A model generated the notes under the pieces. It made no database searches. It had not been told where the DNA came from and saw nothing but the letters and a program-made list of their open reading frames with translations. The position numbers and the translations under genes were made by a program. A stretch of 64,000 nt of DNA, taken from NCBI RefSeq assembly GCF_002775205.1, contig NC_036461.1:20742015-20806014 (forward strand). The letters are read 5' to 3'. Of this stretch, positions 11,401 to 26,400 are shown piece by piece. Each line of letters starts with the position of its first letter. The stretch's first letter is position 1. This stretch comes from Xiphophorus maculatus. Its lineage: Eukaryota; Chordata; Actinopteri; Cyprinodontiformes; Poeciliidae.

Positions 11401-14400
11401 CCTCAGATGTCTTTAGTGATGACGATAGCTCCTCGTCATCTAAGGAGGAACCGAACGAAGGCGACGAGCTTCACGCCGTGGCGAAGCACTTCGGTAGAGA
11501 ACTGGAAGAGCTCACCCTAGAGGCTCTCATCAAACTAGAGGGGGGAGAGTTAGAGGAGGAGAACCAGGAGGAGAATGTGCCCAAGCGAAAAGGTCCCTCA
11601 CTGGCTTCCATACTGGGGAGAATGTCGTCCTCATCCTCTCAGGGCCTCTCAGAAACCTTCAGCCACTCTGTTGGGGACGACATGGAGAACGGTAAGTTTG
11701 TCAGTAGAAACTCAGCCGGTAACTTTTATGTAGTTTTTTTCATTTCTTGGGATTTTTTTTCATTTCATTTCCTTCTATTCTTATGATGTTGCACAGTTAT
11801 GTACCAACAGAATTACCCCAGTTATGTTAATTATGCCTTAAACCCTAATTACTAGTGATGCACTTATCTGAAGACTGTGGCCAGTTTCTCTTGCGTTGGG
11901 ACCTGCCCATTCCTTTAGCAGCCCACTGTGATTGGCTCTTTAGTCCTAATGCGTCGACTGTCTCCCATCCACACATGAACGACTCGCTCCAAACATTTCT
12001 GGTTATACAGTATCTCAGCGATTATACACAATAAAAACATAAAAATACTGATAAACAAGCATCCGAATGAGGCAAGATCGCCTTTGCTGTCGATCTTGTA
12101 AATTGGATGATTACTGCTTAGCCAATTACCTTTCAGCAAGTCAACGCGGTATTTAACCCTAACTGGAGTTACTGTAAGGAGTAACTCTTCATTTAACAGC
12201 AGTGAAGAAAGACAGTCTATGGTTATGTAAACGTTGTTACTGTATTTAGGAAAAGTTACATTAGGAATGCATCAAGGAGAAAAAACATGTAAGGAGTTTG
12301 CAAAACTGTCCCATGCATTATTAAAAACGGTAAGGAAAGTGGGCAGCCATCATCTTCGAGGGAAAAATGTGATCCTGAATTGTCTTGATTGGCGATCCCT
12401 TCAAGTTGCAATAGATAATTTTTTATAAAAATCTTTTGTCACATATTTGCTCTGACAGTTTATGAGACAGATAATCTGTAAAAAAAAAAAAAAAAAAGGT
12501 TTTCCTCCTCCTGCCACTATTGCTATCTGATAAAACACACTGCTCTGTCATAAACAACCAATCAGAGCCAGGAGGAGTATCTTAGCACTGTCAATTATCC
12601 TTGTGCACATGCTGCAGCTGTGCTAATGGTGGAGAAACAACTTACAGTTACAGGAAAGTTGTTTATCCACAGTCATCAGTGACCATGCTAAGTATCCTTA
12701 GCATCCATGACAGGTCATGTTGAGGGGAACTAGCTGTAGCCTAGCAGAGAGCAAGGGAGAGGGTGTGAGCAACCTATGCATCAGTTGTGACTCCATTGCT
12801 GCTTCTGATTAAATATTACTCCGAATTATAGAGGTGCAGAAAAAAGTTTATTCTATAATGAGTCTCATTTGCTAGTCCTGGGAATTTGGAGTCAATTCAA
12901 AACTCTCAAGAATGTATTTTGCAATGTGTTTAAGTTGTTCGTCTTTGCTGCTCCTATTTCTGAGTAAACTTCTTGCTGTGTTATTCGTCCGCTCGGCCAC
13001 CGTATGGAATTTGAATAATTCTTTGAGACTTTTTTGTGTTTAACAAAAGTTCAGGCAGCTAAGCTAACTGGTGATGATCGGTTACCATTGTCGTAAGGGT
13101 AAATCCGGGCAAAAAATCGTGTAGTGTGAACTGGGCTCAAGTTAAAGAATTTGATGTGCAAACCTATTTTTGTTGAAATATAAACTTTTGGAATTTGAAA
13201 CAGCATGGATCCTTATATAATTGTTTTAAATAAATGTTCTACTTGTTTAGACTGACTTTTCCTCTTGTCAGTCACATAATTAAACAGAATCTACAAACTG
13301 TTTGAATAGAAAAATTGGTTTCTTAATCGAATCATGACCCTAAAAATCAGAATCGAATCCGGTTTTTTGTAGAGACATTGACATCTCTACAAAATTGAAT
13401 ACAATTCTGAAGTGAATCCTCCTACCGTCTAGTGCAGCTGTGGGAAATGCATCAAAAACAGCTTTTGGTTCAGCAATGAACACTTTTGTGATACTTAGAT
13501 CCACATATTTAAACTAGTGAGCCATAGTTTCCTAAGATGTTTTCCATGCATTAGACAACCCTTCCTCTCCCATCAGAACACATTCACCTCCCACCCTGTC
13601 CTCCCACTGAGAGCCATAAAAACACGTTTCCTGAGAACTAATGCAGCAGCATGGTACCATTACATCACACCCATCAGCGCCTCTGCACACCCAGATAAGG
13701 AAGGTTAGGTACACAGAGCCTCCTACTAATGAGGTAATTATGGGTTACGTATGACAGGTCCCTGCAGTGGCTTTATTTGTGCCACTGTTTGTGGACCACA
13801 GTGACAAAGGCTGCAATTAGTTGCACTCTGTTATTTCCTGCCAGCAGAAAAGTTGAGTTGGCTTTGTGTTTAGGTGTCAGTTAGGCAAACGTATGTACGT
13901 AGCAATCTGACCCGTGCTTCTCTTTTTATGCATTTATCACAACAGTTTGCTTCCAGTGGGGAGAGGCTGTTGTTATTTCATCCTTATGAAAACTAAATAC
14001 AAGTTTGTGAAGAAAAGGAGACGCACCTCATTTAACAGGAGCCTCTCCTTTTCTTCTGTCTGACATGAAAAGTAAGGAAACAAGCTAACAATGAAAAATT
14101 GCCAACAGGATTGCTACACATTAAACCATAAAACCTCACAACATTCTGTCTTAAAGGGGCAATATTATGTAAAATCTACTTTTTTGAGCTTTACATCATG
14201 TTATAATGTTATTCCCTTATTAAAGATAAACTAATTTTTGCCTTGCTTTGTTCATGCACGTTAGAGAAATCCTTTAATCTCCATGGCAACCATTCAGCTG
14301 TGCAAAACGCCTGGTTGGACCTCGCCCCACTTTCAAGGTGTAGCTCCTTCTCAGAGCTGCAGTTTCCAAGCTTCTGCCTCACAGAGCAGCCGTCCTCCAT

Positions 14401-17400
14401 TACTTCCCCACTAGGCTCCTTCAGACTAGCCAGTAGCAATTAGCAAACTCCTGGCAGAACTGCTTCTCTGTTACTTCTCAGTGCAGTCCTGGTAAAAATG
14501 TTGATAAGGGGTTAAAGAGGAACCATGTTGTGATGAAGGCAGAGTTTCAGAAAAAACAGGAGTTTTTAAAGAGACAGAGGCCCAATTTCAAGATATTAAA
14601 TTACAAAGTTAATTCTCTTTTAATTTATATGTGATATATAGCATTTTTATTACAACTAAAGGTAACATAATTACTTGACAAAGTGTCTGGAAAATACTGC
14701 CCCTTTAAGAAAACAAATGTATTTTTTTGATGTATTTTATAAAGCAATTTTATTGTTTACTATGTTTCATTATTAATAGTTATCAACTTGTTATCTAAGC
14801 TGAAATGACAGATTTTCAACTTGATAGCTCTGGGCATGCTGAGAGCTGACCACACTCTTATGTGTGGACGTTACTACTGACTGAAGTAGACTCAGCGTTT
14901 GGCCATTTCTGTTTCTATTTAAGCATTTAAAATAAGAAGAGAGTTCCTGTCTAAAGGACACTGTTGTCAATACAATCTCAGTACATTTCTGTGGTTCATG
15001 TGAAATGGGAGAGAGCTAGACTCTGAAGAGAACAGAGGACAAGCCTGACTTTCTAGCTTGAACCTCTCTGTTATGGAATATGCTACACTGGGAAATGCCT
15101 TCATCCTTGTATAGGCCCCAAAGCGAGGGTGAAGGTCTGTACTTACTAGAATACACATGAATATAAGCCAAAGACAGTTAAAAACATAATCTTATCATTT
15201 AGTCTATTTCAAAATAACGATAAACATTTTTCTGCATCCTTTCTCTCAGGATATATGTATATGTACCTAAAATGTACTGGAATAGTCAAACAAAAAAAGT
15301 GTGAGCATGGATATATTTTTTTAGATTAAAATGCAATACATGAAAACTTTTTTGTTATGACTGTATATCCAGAAGAGAAAAACATAAAAATGGTCCTTTA
15401 GGAAAAATGAGGGGATTAAAAAAGCATTTAGCTATTCATAAATCTTAGTAATGATGGGAACAGATATGATGAAAGTGGTTTGAATAAAAGTCTTTAAAAA
15501 ACATCCTTATTGCAGGTCAAACCAAGCAGTAACTTGATGAGAAATGTCCCCAGATAGCCTCTTTGACCTAATACATTATTGCTATGGAAATATGTGTCAT
15601 GGGTGTCATTCTGAGTGAAAAGAGCCACAACTACATTGAGTAATTGCTCTTATACTCCACAAGTCCTTCAGTTAATTGTAAACGTCTCCCTTTTTATTGG
15701 TTTTGGTACAGAGTGACGTTAGCCTTAGTCATCCTTCTTGATTCATGGCCCATAGCACTCATTGCATGTAGCCACAAATGACAAAATTTCCTTTAAAATG
15801 ACAAATGGCTGTGACAGAAGGGTTAAAGGCTGCTTGTGGAATTAGAGGTTGACCTCAATGGTGTAATTAGAGGAGAGTCATTCTTTTCTCAGAAGCCCTC
15901 TGTATGTTCAGCCTCCCTCTGCCATTATAAAACATAAACTAGAATAATAGTAGTGCTTTCAGGGCTTATTAATAGCAGAGTTCTGCCCAAATGATTGTTC
16001 TTAATGTTCTTTTGTCTGGCTTCCTACTGTGTGTGTGTTAGTAAATTATGTGAACAGGGTTTACTGTTTTAAAAGACAGACCAACAGACGACGGAGCTGA
16101 GATGTTGAGCTGTCTTTACTTTTAGAACCGGCTCAGTGAGCAATGCCTGATGAAATAGCCTCAGTGATGAAATAGCCAAATCTGGTATGTTCATAATGGG
16201 GGTTAACAGTTTCAGTGTGTTCAACCTTCCCATTATCTACAGAAAAATCAGCTTTATCTCAGCCTGAATTAACTGAACATTTCCACAAACTAAGCAGCTT
16301 TTACATAGCTTCTTACATCTCCATTATTTCTAACTTCCCTTTTAAACATCTCAAGTGTTAGCCACTGCTAACTAAAAGGTTAGTTGCAGTAACTCTGTAG
16401 CACTCATCATAAATGTTACTTACGGTCAGCAGTACACAAACAGTTTTTAGCAGAAGCTAAGGCTAAAGTGCTAACTTCAATTTGATTTAAACCTGCCCTT
16501 GAAAGACTGTAGTCATTGAGCACCAATTTGATTTTGACATTAATTTACATGTTCTATGATGCCGTTAGACGGTGTATTTATATTTATACCTTGTTCTCTA
16601 CCGTCTGTTTTATTTTGTTCTTTCTTTTTTTTGGTTGAACTAAAAAAAGAGAAGGAAAAAAACAGGGTGAACACTGCATAAAGTCTTCACTCACTTTAAA
16701 ATAAGAGCATGAATATGAAAGTGTAGCTACTTAGAGTTGATCATCAAAACCTCATCCCATACTCCAAACGTTATTCACCTTAAAGTTTACAACGCAGCCA
16801 CGTAAATCAGCATTTTACAATTTGTCTGGAAAAATGAGTTTGGGGGAAGATAAGTGCACTAAATGTTTTCAAAATTGGCAAAAGCACTGAACAAAAAATC
16901 AGATATGCTATTAGTGGATTAGCATAAGTGTGGAACTCTGACAGGAGAAAACAGCTAGATTGGAGGTCTCTATCGTTCACTGTGTCCTGTGGCATTTAGC
17001 AGGGAATACAACATTTATATTGTAAAAGAAATTTCCAAACGGCTTTGTTTTTAATCAAGGAGAAAACTGTTTACATTAAGTCGCCAGCAAATGTTTCATC
17101 TGTTAGGTAATTATTTTCACATCTGCGTTTCCAGAGGAAGAAATGAGGCTAATGGTTCCTCTGACTGTGACTTATAAAAAATTGATAGCGTCTTTCCTAC
17201 ACACTCTTGACTGTATTTGTGCCAGGACAGCTGCGCAGCCTGACTTTGGATCTGGTACAGTTGAAGTTGACAGCCATATGGCTGAATGGGCACAGCCTCT
17301 CAGGGGAAAGGTTGACATGATTGGGTGGCAGACAAACGGGCTTTGACAGTTTGAGGAGACAGGTGTCACTGATACAGAGCCAGTCTGATGTTTCCTTCAG

Positions 17401-20400
17401 ATTCGTGGTATTCTCGTAGGACAGCTTGTTATGCGGCGAACTCCAGCAGCATCACGCTGTGCGTCTGCAGGGCCTGCAGCAGTCAGGGCAGTAGCGGCCC
17501 ATCACAGCACTTTGCTTTGATTGGAGATGATGCGCATCTTCTGGCCTAGGGAGATGAAGGGAAGCCGTCCCATTTGGTACAGCCGGCCTGACAGGAAATG
17601 ACAGCTACCATTTAGCAGACGTTGCCAACGCAGGAAACTACTCCCCTTTTTGCTGTTGTCACAACGGATTTGACTGTCACTCCCTGTAACAAGGCAGCCT
17701 TTTGCGGATGGATTTACAGTGGAGATGAAAGTTGAGGCAGAGTAAGGTGGAAACATCACCATCAAGACACAACATCAAAACACAACATCAAGAATTTTTA
17801 GAAGAAATGTTCCAAAAACCCCCTTGGTGGCAATTTTGGGAGTAATACCCGATGGATTGGACAGGAAGGATGATAGATATCTTCTAAGAATCTTGCTCAC
17901 AGCAGCATTGAAATGCATAACTATCAGATGGCTGAAGCCAGGACCTCCTACATATAACACATGGATACAAAAAGTTTGGGACATTCATTTGATGGAAGAA
18001 ATCACATATTCCTTAAGGCTTCAAAAAACAGTTGTTAATATAAGGTGGAGCTCTGTCATACCGTTATTATTTCAGTGACACAATAACAGGATTGCCCTTT
18101 TGCACTTGTATGTTCTCTTGGGTCGGTCTAAAATACCATGGTGGGAACCACTTTAACTCAGGGAGGATTTAATCGTATGTTTTGTATTTATTTTATTTTG
18201 CTGTTATCTGTCTGTTGATTTCGTTTTGTTGTTTTGTAATCATTATTACATTTGTTAAGAACACCTACTGTCTCATCTCCTGTTGCCAAGTTGTAATGCA
18301 GATGACAAATGTCAGTAAGAGACGGAAGAATGTAACCTTGAACATGTGTTGTAAAAAATTAAAAAAAATAGTTAAAAAAAAAAACACAACATCAAGAACA
18401 ATGTCACAGGTGCAACTTAAATATTCCCAGCTGTGAAGGACCAAACCACCTCCAAATCACAGGGAATCTCAATTGACCAATTTCCACCTATTTGAATAAA
18501 ATACCTTTCGTAAAATACAAGCATTTATATTTACTTTTTATACATATTTTATGTTTTATCCTTACACCATAAGCACCATTATGAAACACCACAAAAACGC
18601 ACAAACAATTCTCCCCCCATACTTTTCCATGGCCTCCCCCGGATCCTATAAATGGTGTCAGGATCCCCGGGGAAGTATTTGTTCACCCTGGAGGCACAGG
18701 AAAGACAGGAGAGTCACTCCATATTAGCACCTTCACACTTAACATATTATGCACTAACATTTGCTCAAGTTTTACAAACCAGTAGCTCCTTGTTCTGAGT
18801 AACAATTAGCCTCCTTTCACAGGGAACCACCTCACTTCTCAAAGAGGAGCAGCAGTGCAGAGTCCAGAACAAAGGCTGAGTTTCTTTGTCTTGACTTTAC
18901 ACAACTCCTCATGCTTCTTCTTAGGCATGTCGCAGTGAATTAATTAATCGCATGATAAATGTAATCCTTGTGTGTATCAGTCTGAAGCGATACACCCCGC
19001 CGAGGTGAAAACGACCCAGTTGATGCCGACGCTGGGGAGGGAAGCGGGGCGTAGCTGAGCTCAGGGTCCAAGCGGACCCCGCCTAAGCGAAAACGACACA
19101 GTTGATGCTGACGCTCGGGATGGTAGCTGTGGGGGTCCACCATCCTGGCTGTAACACAGAGGAAGCCAAATTGATCCTTGTTGTTATGAACTAGCACCAC
19201 CACCATAACCATAACAGCAAGCAGGGTCTGACACACCCCCAGGGTTGCACACAAGGGTTAACTGCCACAGACTGATCCGGCAGAGCAGCACAGGAGGATC
19301 TGAGGGTGAAATTAAAGTCTTGGTATTTCACATTCTAGTTTCTTTTACATCAGATGAAAATTTGATGTATTGTTTTGATCAGTCCGTTTAAGAGAATCAA
19401 ATAAAAACAGAGTTTGATTCGTCAATGTAGTTATCATCTGACCAGTTGATGAAAATTAATTTTATGGCTGCTGTCTAGCATTTTAAATGTTTGATTCTCA
19501 TACACAATGATGGACACATCACACACTGAATATGTGCAACAGATTTTCAAGCCTAGCCTTCCTCTCATCTGTCAGTCATTCCACTCGTCTCATGGTGGTT
19601 TCATTTTGTAAACTCACTCTGTGTAGACGATTTCTTCTTTCTGCTGATTGAAAATGACTTAATCTGTTTGGAAGATGCTACATTTTGACATGTATTTGGC
19701 CAAAATATTTAAAGTATCCAAAATACGTTCTGTATAAACAGTTATCCAGTTTATGCATGGATACACAGATGTGGCAGCAAGAAAGCGGTAGCAACAATGA
19801 TGGCTGCTTTCTTTGTTTCATTGTGATGGTGGAAGTGTCAGCATAGTTTGCCTTCTCATGCTCATTGGACGTTCTTAAAGCTGCAGTAGGTAACTTTTAG
19901 AAAAAAAAATGTTTTTTGCATATTTGCTAAAACTGTCACTACATCCTGACCTTATAATGAGACGGATAATCTGTGAAAAAATGAAGCTCTTCTGCCTTCT
20001 CCCTGCTGTCCTACTGCCATCTGCAGAAAAACAACGCTCTGTCAGAAACAACCAATCAGAGCCAGGGGGCGGATCTTGGCACTGCCGATGGTCAGACCCT
20101 CCCTCCTGCCCCTTGCTCTCCTCTACAGCTCCTCCCCCATAGCGGAGCCTGCAGTGAATGCTATAGTTAGCTCGCAGCAGTTTTTCAGTAAGTTTAGGTT
20201 ATTTCCTCCATTAGCACATTTGCTGCAAGTAGGCAATCTTGAGTTTGTTTGCACATACACAAGCCTGATTGACAGTGCTAAAAAACTGTCAATCACAAGA
20301 AAATGATTCAAAATAATTTCTTGATCCAAGAAAATAAAAATTAGAATAATTTTAGAGTATAATAAATATAAAAGTCTTATTTGAATTCGTGTTTAATTTG

Positions 20401-23400
20401 GAGAAAATCTATAAAGGAGATAGTTGTTTTTAAAAAAAATTTTTACAATCCAGAGCAGAGTCACTGTTAGAAACGTATATTTTGGTTATTTTTCTCTATT
20501 GGTAAACCTTGGAATGGGAATACTGCAGTAACAATGTGCTCTACAGAATATCGTCTCAACTCGTCCATTCTGGTTATTGTTTCCATGACAGATGGCACTG
20601 CTGACAGTGGAGAGCTGGACCTGAGTGGCATAGATGACAGTGAGATCAATTTGGTATGTAGAACCTCTTCATGGATCCTCACTCAGTAGCCAAACATCTA
20701 TACACATCCCTACATATAGAAGAAAACACTTTACAATTATTGCAAAAAATTCAAAATAAATCAAATGTTTAAAGTGCATCAAAGCTAGACAGGGTGACTG
20801 TTGCAGGGTTAATTTTTGAGTTCTGTGGAACATTGTTAGAGATGTTTTATTTCACACAGTTCAGCCAAATGAAAAGTGGGAACACTAAAGTTTTCATGAT
20901 GGCCAGATTGAATTTCTGACGTCTTTACACAAATGTGGAATTGGAACAATACAAAACTTCAGATTTACATTCTCTTAATATTAGATTTCAGCATTGAACC
21001 AAAAACAAATCCAGACATTTGCTTATATTATCAAACATGTGTGCCTTTGTGGGGAGTAGGAAGATGAATAGGACTGACATCTATCAGCTAGAGAAGCTCT
21101 GCTTTCTACTGCTAAGAATGTGTGACGTTGTTTTGACCCGGTCACTTCTGCTCAGTGTTCCTCTGGACAGGCGTTTATATGGTGCTGTGCAGCGTGATCA
21201 ACTTATTGAGATCTAGAAATACATTAAAACACGCAAATGCACAATTCAGTTCTTTTTTTTTTCAAATGAAAATTAAAAATGTTGTCTAAAAAGCAATAAC
21301 AGCATTCCTTTAGTGAATGATTATTTATAGCACAGGATGAATCTGTAGCTAAGATAATATTTCCAACATCAACATGTGGAAAAGCTCGGCCATTTCAATA
21401 AAAAAAAGTTAATTACTAGAAGGTTTTTTTATTTGAAAATATAAACAGATGAAGCTAAACATACCACTTTAGGAGTTTGATGTAGAACATACTTAGACAA
21501 AAGTTTTTGTTTTTTTGTGTTTTTCCTAAATGCAAAATGTGTATATTTTATTGTACAGTTTTGGCTTAAAACAACATTCTGTGATCCTTATGGAATCCCT
21601 TCTGATCTTTGTTTTTGTTAATAAAACTGAGAACCGAGCACTGTAGAATCTTCAAGGTCTTCTGCTATCAGTAGGTCTGTTGCAACATGCCTGAATCAAC
21701 ACACACACACTCTCACACACACACACACACACACACCTTTGTATCACATTCCAACAGCTTGACATGTGCAGACATTGACCAGTCCATGGTATTATCATCC
21801 AGCCAATTAGATTGTGGTGTGTCCCTAAGTCCAGCCTATTGTCCCAAGAAGATAAAATATTACATTACTTTGCATTACTTTACAATGCAAAGTAATGTAA
21901 TCCGATTACTTTGCATTAAGGGCCCAGCACTTTACAACTTTACATGTGGTCAAGACTAAATTAGACTTCAACTTGTGAAAACTGACACTAATTTTCCTCA
22001 GACTGTGAACAAAAGAACTGGGTGACAGGAAAAGCCAACAAGTGAATGAAAGGGCTGCCAAAATGAATCCTCTCTTTTCTAAACAGAATGTGGCTGCAGT
22101 GTTTTTGGTTTGCACAGTTTAGTCCTGGAAAACCAAAAGCTGTCCATTTTTTTGACAGATGAATCTTAAATGGCTGTGGATGTGTGACGATTCGGGCTTG
22201 TTTTGCAGCCACAAAACCTGAGCACCCTGCAGTGATTGAGTCACTCTTGAGCTACTCTTTATACAAACATATTTTGGAACCAAATGTGAAAAACATGTCC
22301 TGTACTTTATTGCTGTAAAATCGCTCACTTTTTTTTCTTCTTGAATTTAACTGCTCTATTTTCTTTTGTATCTCTGCAGTATCTGCTGAGTGACAAAGAA
22401 GTCCAAATCAAAACTGCACTCTGGATGGCAGAAAATGCAGATTACCTAAAAGCTCAAAAAGGTACTGGAGGCCGCATGACCGGTTAGCCTAGGTTGTGCT
22501 TCAGTGCAGAATTTTCTTTTTATTTAAATACAATGACTGATTTCATACCTTGATGTACCTTTCACTTTTTAAGTCAGCTCTATAGACACGCTATTGAGCA
22601 TTATTATTGTTTACATTTGGAAATTTTGCACAAGCGCCCAACTCTGGAGGGCAGACAGTCTATTCTTTTACTACCCTCCCATAGCTGAGATGTTGCGGTA
22701 GAACAATTTAATTGTTAAAATGATGCCTGGACATGTAGGTGTTATTAATTTGTTGCTGTGCGCCACCTGAAATGGAAAGTACAGCAGAAAAACTGGTGAA
22801 CAAAAAAAATAACTCGATATCACTCATGTTTTTTTTCACCCTCTATTGGCTTTACACTACTCACAGACCTGTTGTCATTGCAACTGACAGCAACCGTTTT
22901 TTTTTTTTAATTAACTGAACCAAAAAGCACAGAATTCTGCAGTATATCTACATGTTAAGGTTTTCAAAGTCAAGCTAGCATAACTAACCTACTTCCCTCT
23001 CCCTCACTATTTTCTTTTTTAATAAAAAATGTTTTACTCACCTGGAAAATGTGATACCATTGGAGCTCTTTCTCTAACTGTGATTGTTTTGGCAATTAAT
23101 AGCAAAACTTTTTTTTTGTATATTGCATACATTTGTGATTTAGCGACATTTAGCGCGTAGCAAGGTGTCTATAGGCGCACAGATTGTGGTTATTGGTTTT
23201 TATGCTCAACATTGTTCTTGTTTGCAGAAAAAGAAGCAAAGATCCAAAAAGAGAAGGAGCTTGGGATCTATAAAGAAAAAAAGGTAAAGCTAATCAGCCT
23301 GGAAATGTTGATTGTTGGAATTTCAACAGAAACACAAATAGCTGATCAATGAAAAAAATGTGAAGTAAAAAAATCTGACAGCTTGAAAGTAAAAGTCAGA

Positions 23401-26400
23401 CAAAAGGGCAGAGGTGGGCTTTTATTAAAAGCTTAACTTGTCCTGTACCTTAGATATGTTTTTAATATTCAAAGTAATTGTGATTTCCAAATCTGCACTC
23501 AAAACACATTCTGAAAAGAACATGCCATTTACCTCGCAAAAGTAGAATAAAAAATAAATGAATTATGAGTTGGATCAGGAAATCAGGAGTTGACCAGTTG
23601 GTTTTTATTTCTACTGGAGCCTGGCCAATAGGAAGCCGAAAAATCAAACCTTTTCCTGATTGAAGAATGCAAAACTGTGCAGCCAATTATTTCTTGTTAA
23701 TGTCATAATAAAAGTCTGTTTTACAGCAACCCATCTTTCACATCATAGCAAGAAAGTAAGAATATTAATATTTTTCTTTTCTTATATCTGCTAAGATAGT
23801 ATTTCTTAAAAACATTGCATAGTCTAAGTGTGGTGTTCGTAGGTCAACCCTTTAAAACAAAACAGAAAATATTTGAATGAAGCTTTAAAATATATAAATG
23901 ATTTGAGAATGAGAAGGTCATTCACCCCAGAGAATTGGGGATTAAATAAATAATTTTAAATAATGCACCTCAAGTTGTCTGTTTTTGGTTTGTGAACCAT
24001 TTTGATAATTATGTATCACATTAAGTCCCAGTAAAATACATTGTTTGTGGCTATGTGCCAAACTGTAGAAATGTTTATTTTGTTTGCTTTTAGATTAACA
24101 ACTTTGTCTTTTGGTATTTAAACTCATGTTTGATTGGGAGTGTTGTCATTGACAGACGTTTGAAATAATGTCACATTTTCTACACTTCAGCTTGTCAAGC
24201 GTCCTTTTTGTTTTGAACAGCCCAGACGGCCCTCAAAAAAGCACTCTGCCATCAGAGCCAGCACTGCTGACGAGGCCATTGAGAAGATGTTGGAGCAGAA
24301 GAAGATATCCACCAAGATCAACTACGACGTGTTAAAGGACCTCGTCGTGAAGCCTGGCAGCAGCCCGGCTGGTGTGGGGGAGTCACCGAAGATGGAGCCG
24401 CCGGCACCTAGGACGCCCGCCTGCACCCGCAGACCTGCGCCCACTAGAACCCCGCTGAGCCTCAGCAAGCCGCTCAACACTCTGGGAAAACGGTAGGTCG
24501 TCCTGTCAGCTTAATAAACATGTTGGACCATTTACTAGAGGATGTTTGTGACGGAGGAGCCGTCACGAGCTGGGACTTAATTAGAGAGTCCGTGTCAGCA
24601 TGCGAGCACGCCCGCACACACAAACACGTACACAATCGCTAACTTACTTTTTGTTGCAGCTTAAACTGATGCAGTTCATCGTGGGTGCACACGCGGTGTT
24701 CCTGCTTCAGTTAAACATTCATCCTAACCTGTTTTCAGTTTCAAACATTTTCCCGGTTCTATTTTCAAGTAGGGTTGTTTCCGGATTGTGGCGTGCCGGG
24801 AGGGAGTCACATGATGTAGTGATGTCATCAGAGCGCACTGAGTGTTGTCTATTAAATTGAGTATTGTATTTTTGTTTACAAGTTTATTTATTTATTTTTT
24901 TGCTCTTATTATTATTGTTATTATTTATTATTATTATTTTATATACTTTAAGAGTTTATTTGAGTTAGAAGTAATTGCTTAGTTTTTAATTGTTTGGACT
25001 TTCTGTGGGTGGAGCCTGTGGCTTTAAAAGCAGGGCTCTGCTCCACAGGGAGGCAGTCTCTGACTAGACACCTGAGAAGTCACATTGAAGGTGATGGACT
25101 CTGACAACAAAGGTACTGCTGTTTGTCTGATTTTAACCTGCCTTGGATGTCCTTTGTAAATACTTTTCACCTGCCACTTTGTTCACCTGAAGAAAAGCTT
25201 AATAAATTTCACTAAAGTGATCTCCGGCCTTGGCCAGTCATTTATGTTTGACCAAGTCATAATAGAACCCCGTCACAATGTTCCTAACAAAAGAGCAGGT
25301 ATGTAAATTTGACAAAATCAGAACTGGAAGAGTTATTGCTGTTGGATCTCGTTTACGTTGTTTTAAGTGATTTTCATGCTGCAGTACATATTCAGGACAC
25401 AATATCCAAGTGATGATGCTGGATCTCTGAGGAAAAACAAGAAACCTTAGTATTCATCAGGTAGGTCTGTTCCTCCACAAAAGCAACAAGTAGCACTAAC
25501 CTGGAGAAGAGACAGCATGCAGACATTACCTGTCATGGAAATATTCAAACAGCTGAGACACAGAGCAGTGGTTCCCAACCAGTTTTTCACCTGAGAGTCA
25601 CAGTGTTTTATTCCTGATAGTCCAGTTTGATTGGGAACTGAAGTTGCAACATTGCCAAACTAATCAAAGCCTTTGAAAAACCTGTTCCCCTCCTCGCCTG
25701 TGGGGGTGCTGCACCAAGAACCACTGAAGGAAATTACATAAAAACTTCTGAAAAAGACTCTAGCAAAACTTCTTTCTTCACGAAATGTAAACAAAATTGG
25801 AGTGGCATCAGCTTTTAGCGTTAGTAGGATTTCTGTTTTGTCTTTGGCTAAAGACCTCTCAGTAGAGGTGCACTGATTGCAGTTTTCTCACCGATTACCG
25901 ACCTTTTAAAAAGCTTAACCTGCCGATTCCGATTTTGGCCGATACCAATTTTTTTGTCTGAAATGTTGCTCAATATAGCAAGAAAGTTGTTGAGTTGGCA
26001 ACAGTGGGGTGACTAATGTTAACTGCAAACGTGCAGACATATCTTGGTGGGCCGACGTGTCAGTCAAACCTTTCTCACCGGAGAGCAAAAGAGGACAGTG
26101 GTTGACTCTTTGCCAAGCTAGATAAGATTGGTGGATAAAATCAGCTTCACATGTAAAAATCAGCCAGTCGTTGATCTCCCAAAATGAAGGAAATCAGCAC
26201 AGATAAATTGGCTGGCCAATAAATCGGTGCATCCCTTTTACATCTCTGTAGCCCTCTGACCTTATAATAGAAGACAATACAACTTTGACTTTTTTTTATC
26301 TCAGTAGTAGGATCTGTACCAAATGGGGAGATTGGTGCAAGTTCAAACTGGTAGTGCTTACATATGATGCATTCACCGACTGAAAGAAATTAAATGTTTT

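Larger units (their letters stand above)
11692..20591. other. 8.9-kb brf1 intron
   Basis: I found no embedded gene on either strand. The intron carries MITE copies (12430, 14151, 19877), an L1 insertion (17795) and a GC-rich duplicated patch (18985-19260). The remaining stretches, for example 12800-14150, 14720-17770 and 18400-18950, show nothing I can name. Confidence 0.55.

Noticed and set aside
18940-19254. A 104-codon minus-strand frame with a hydrophobic start
   Set aside because: It spans a tandem duplicated GC-rich patch in an intron and resembles no known family.
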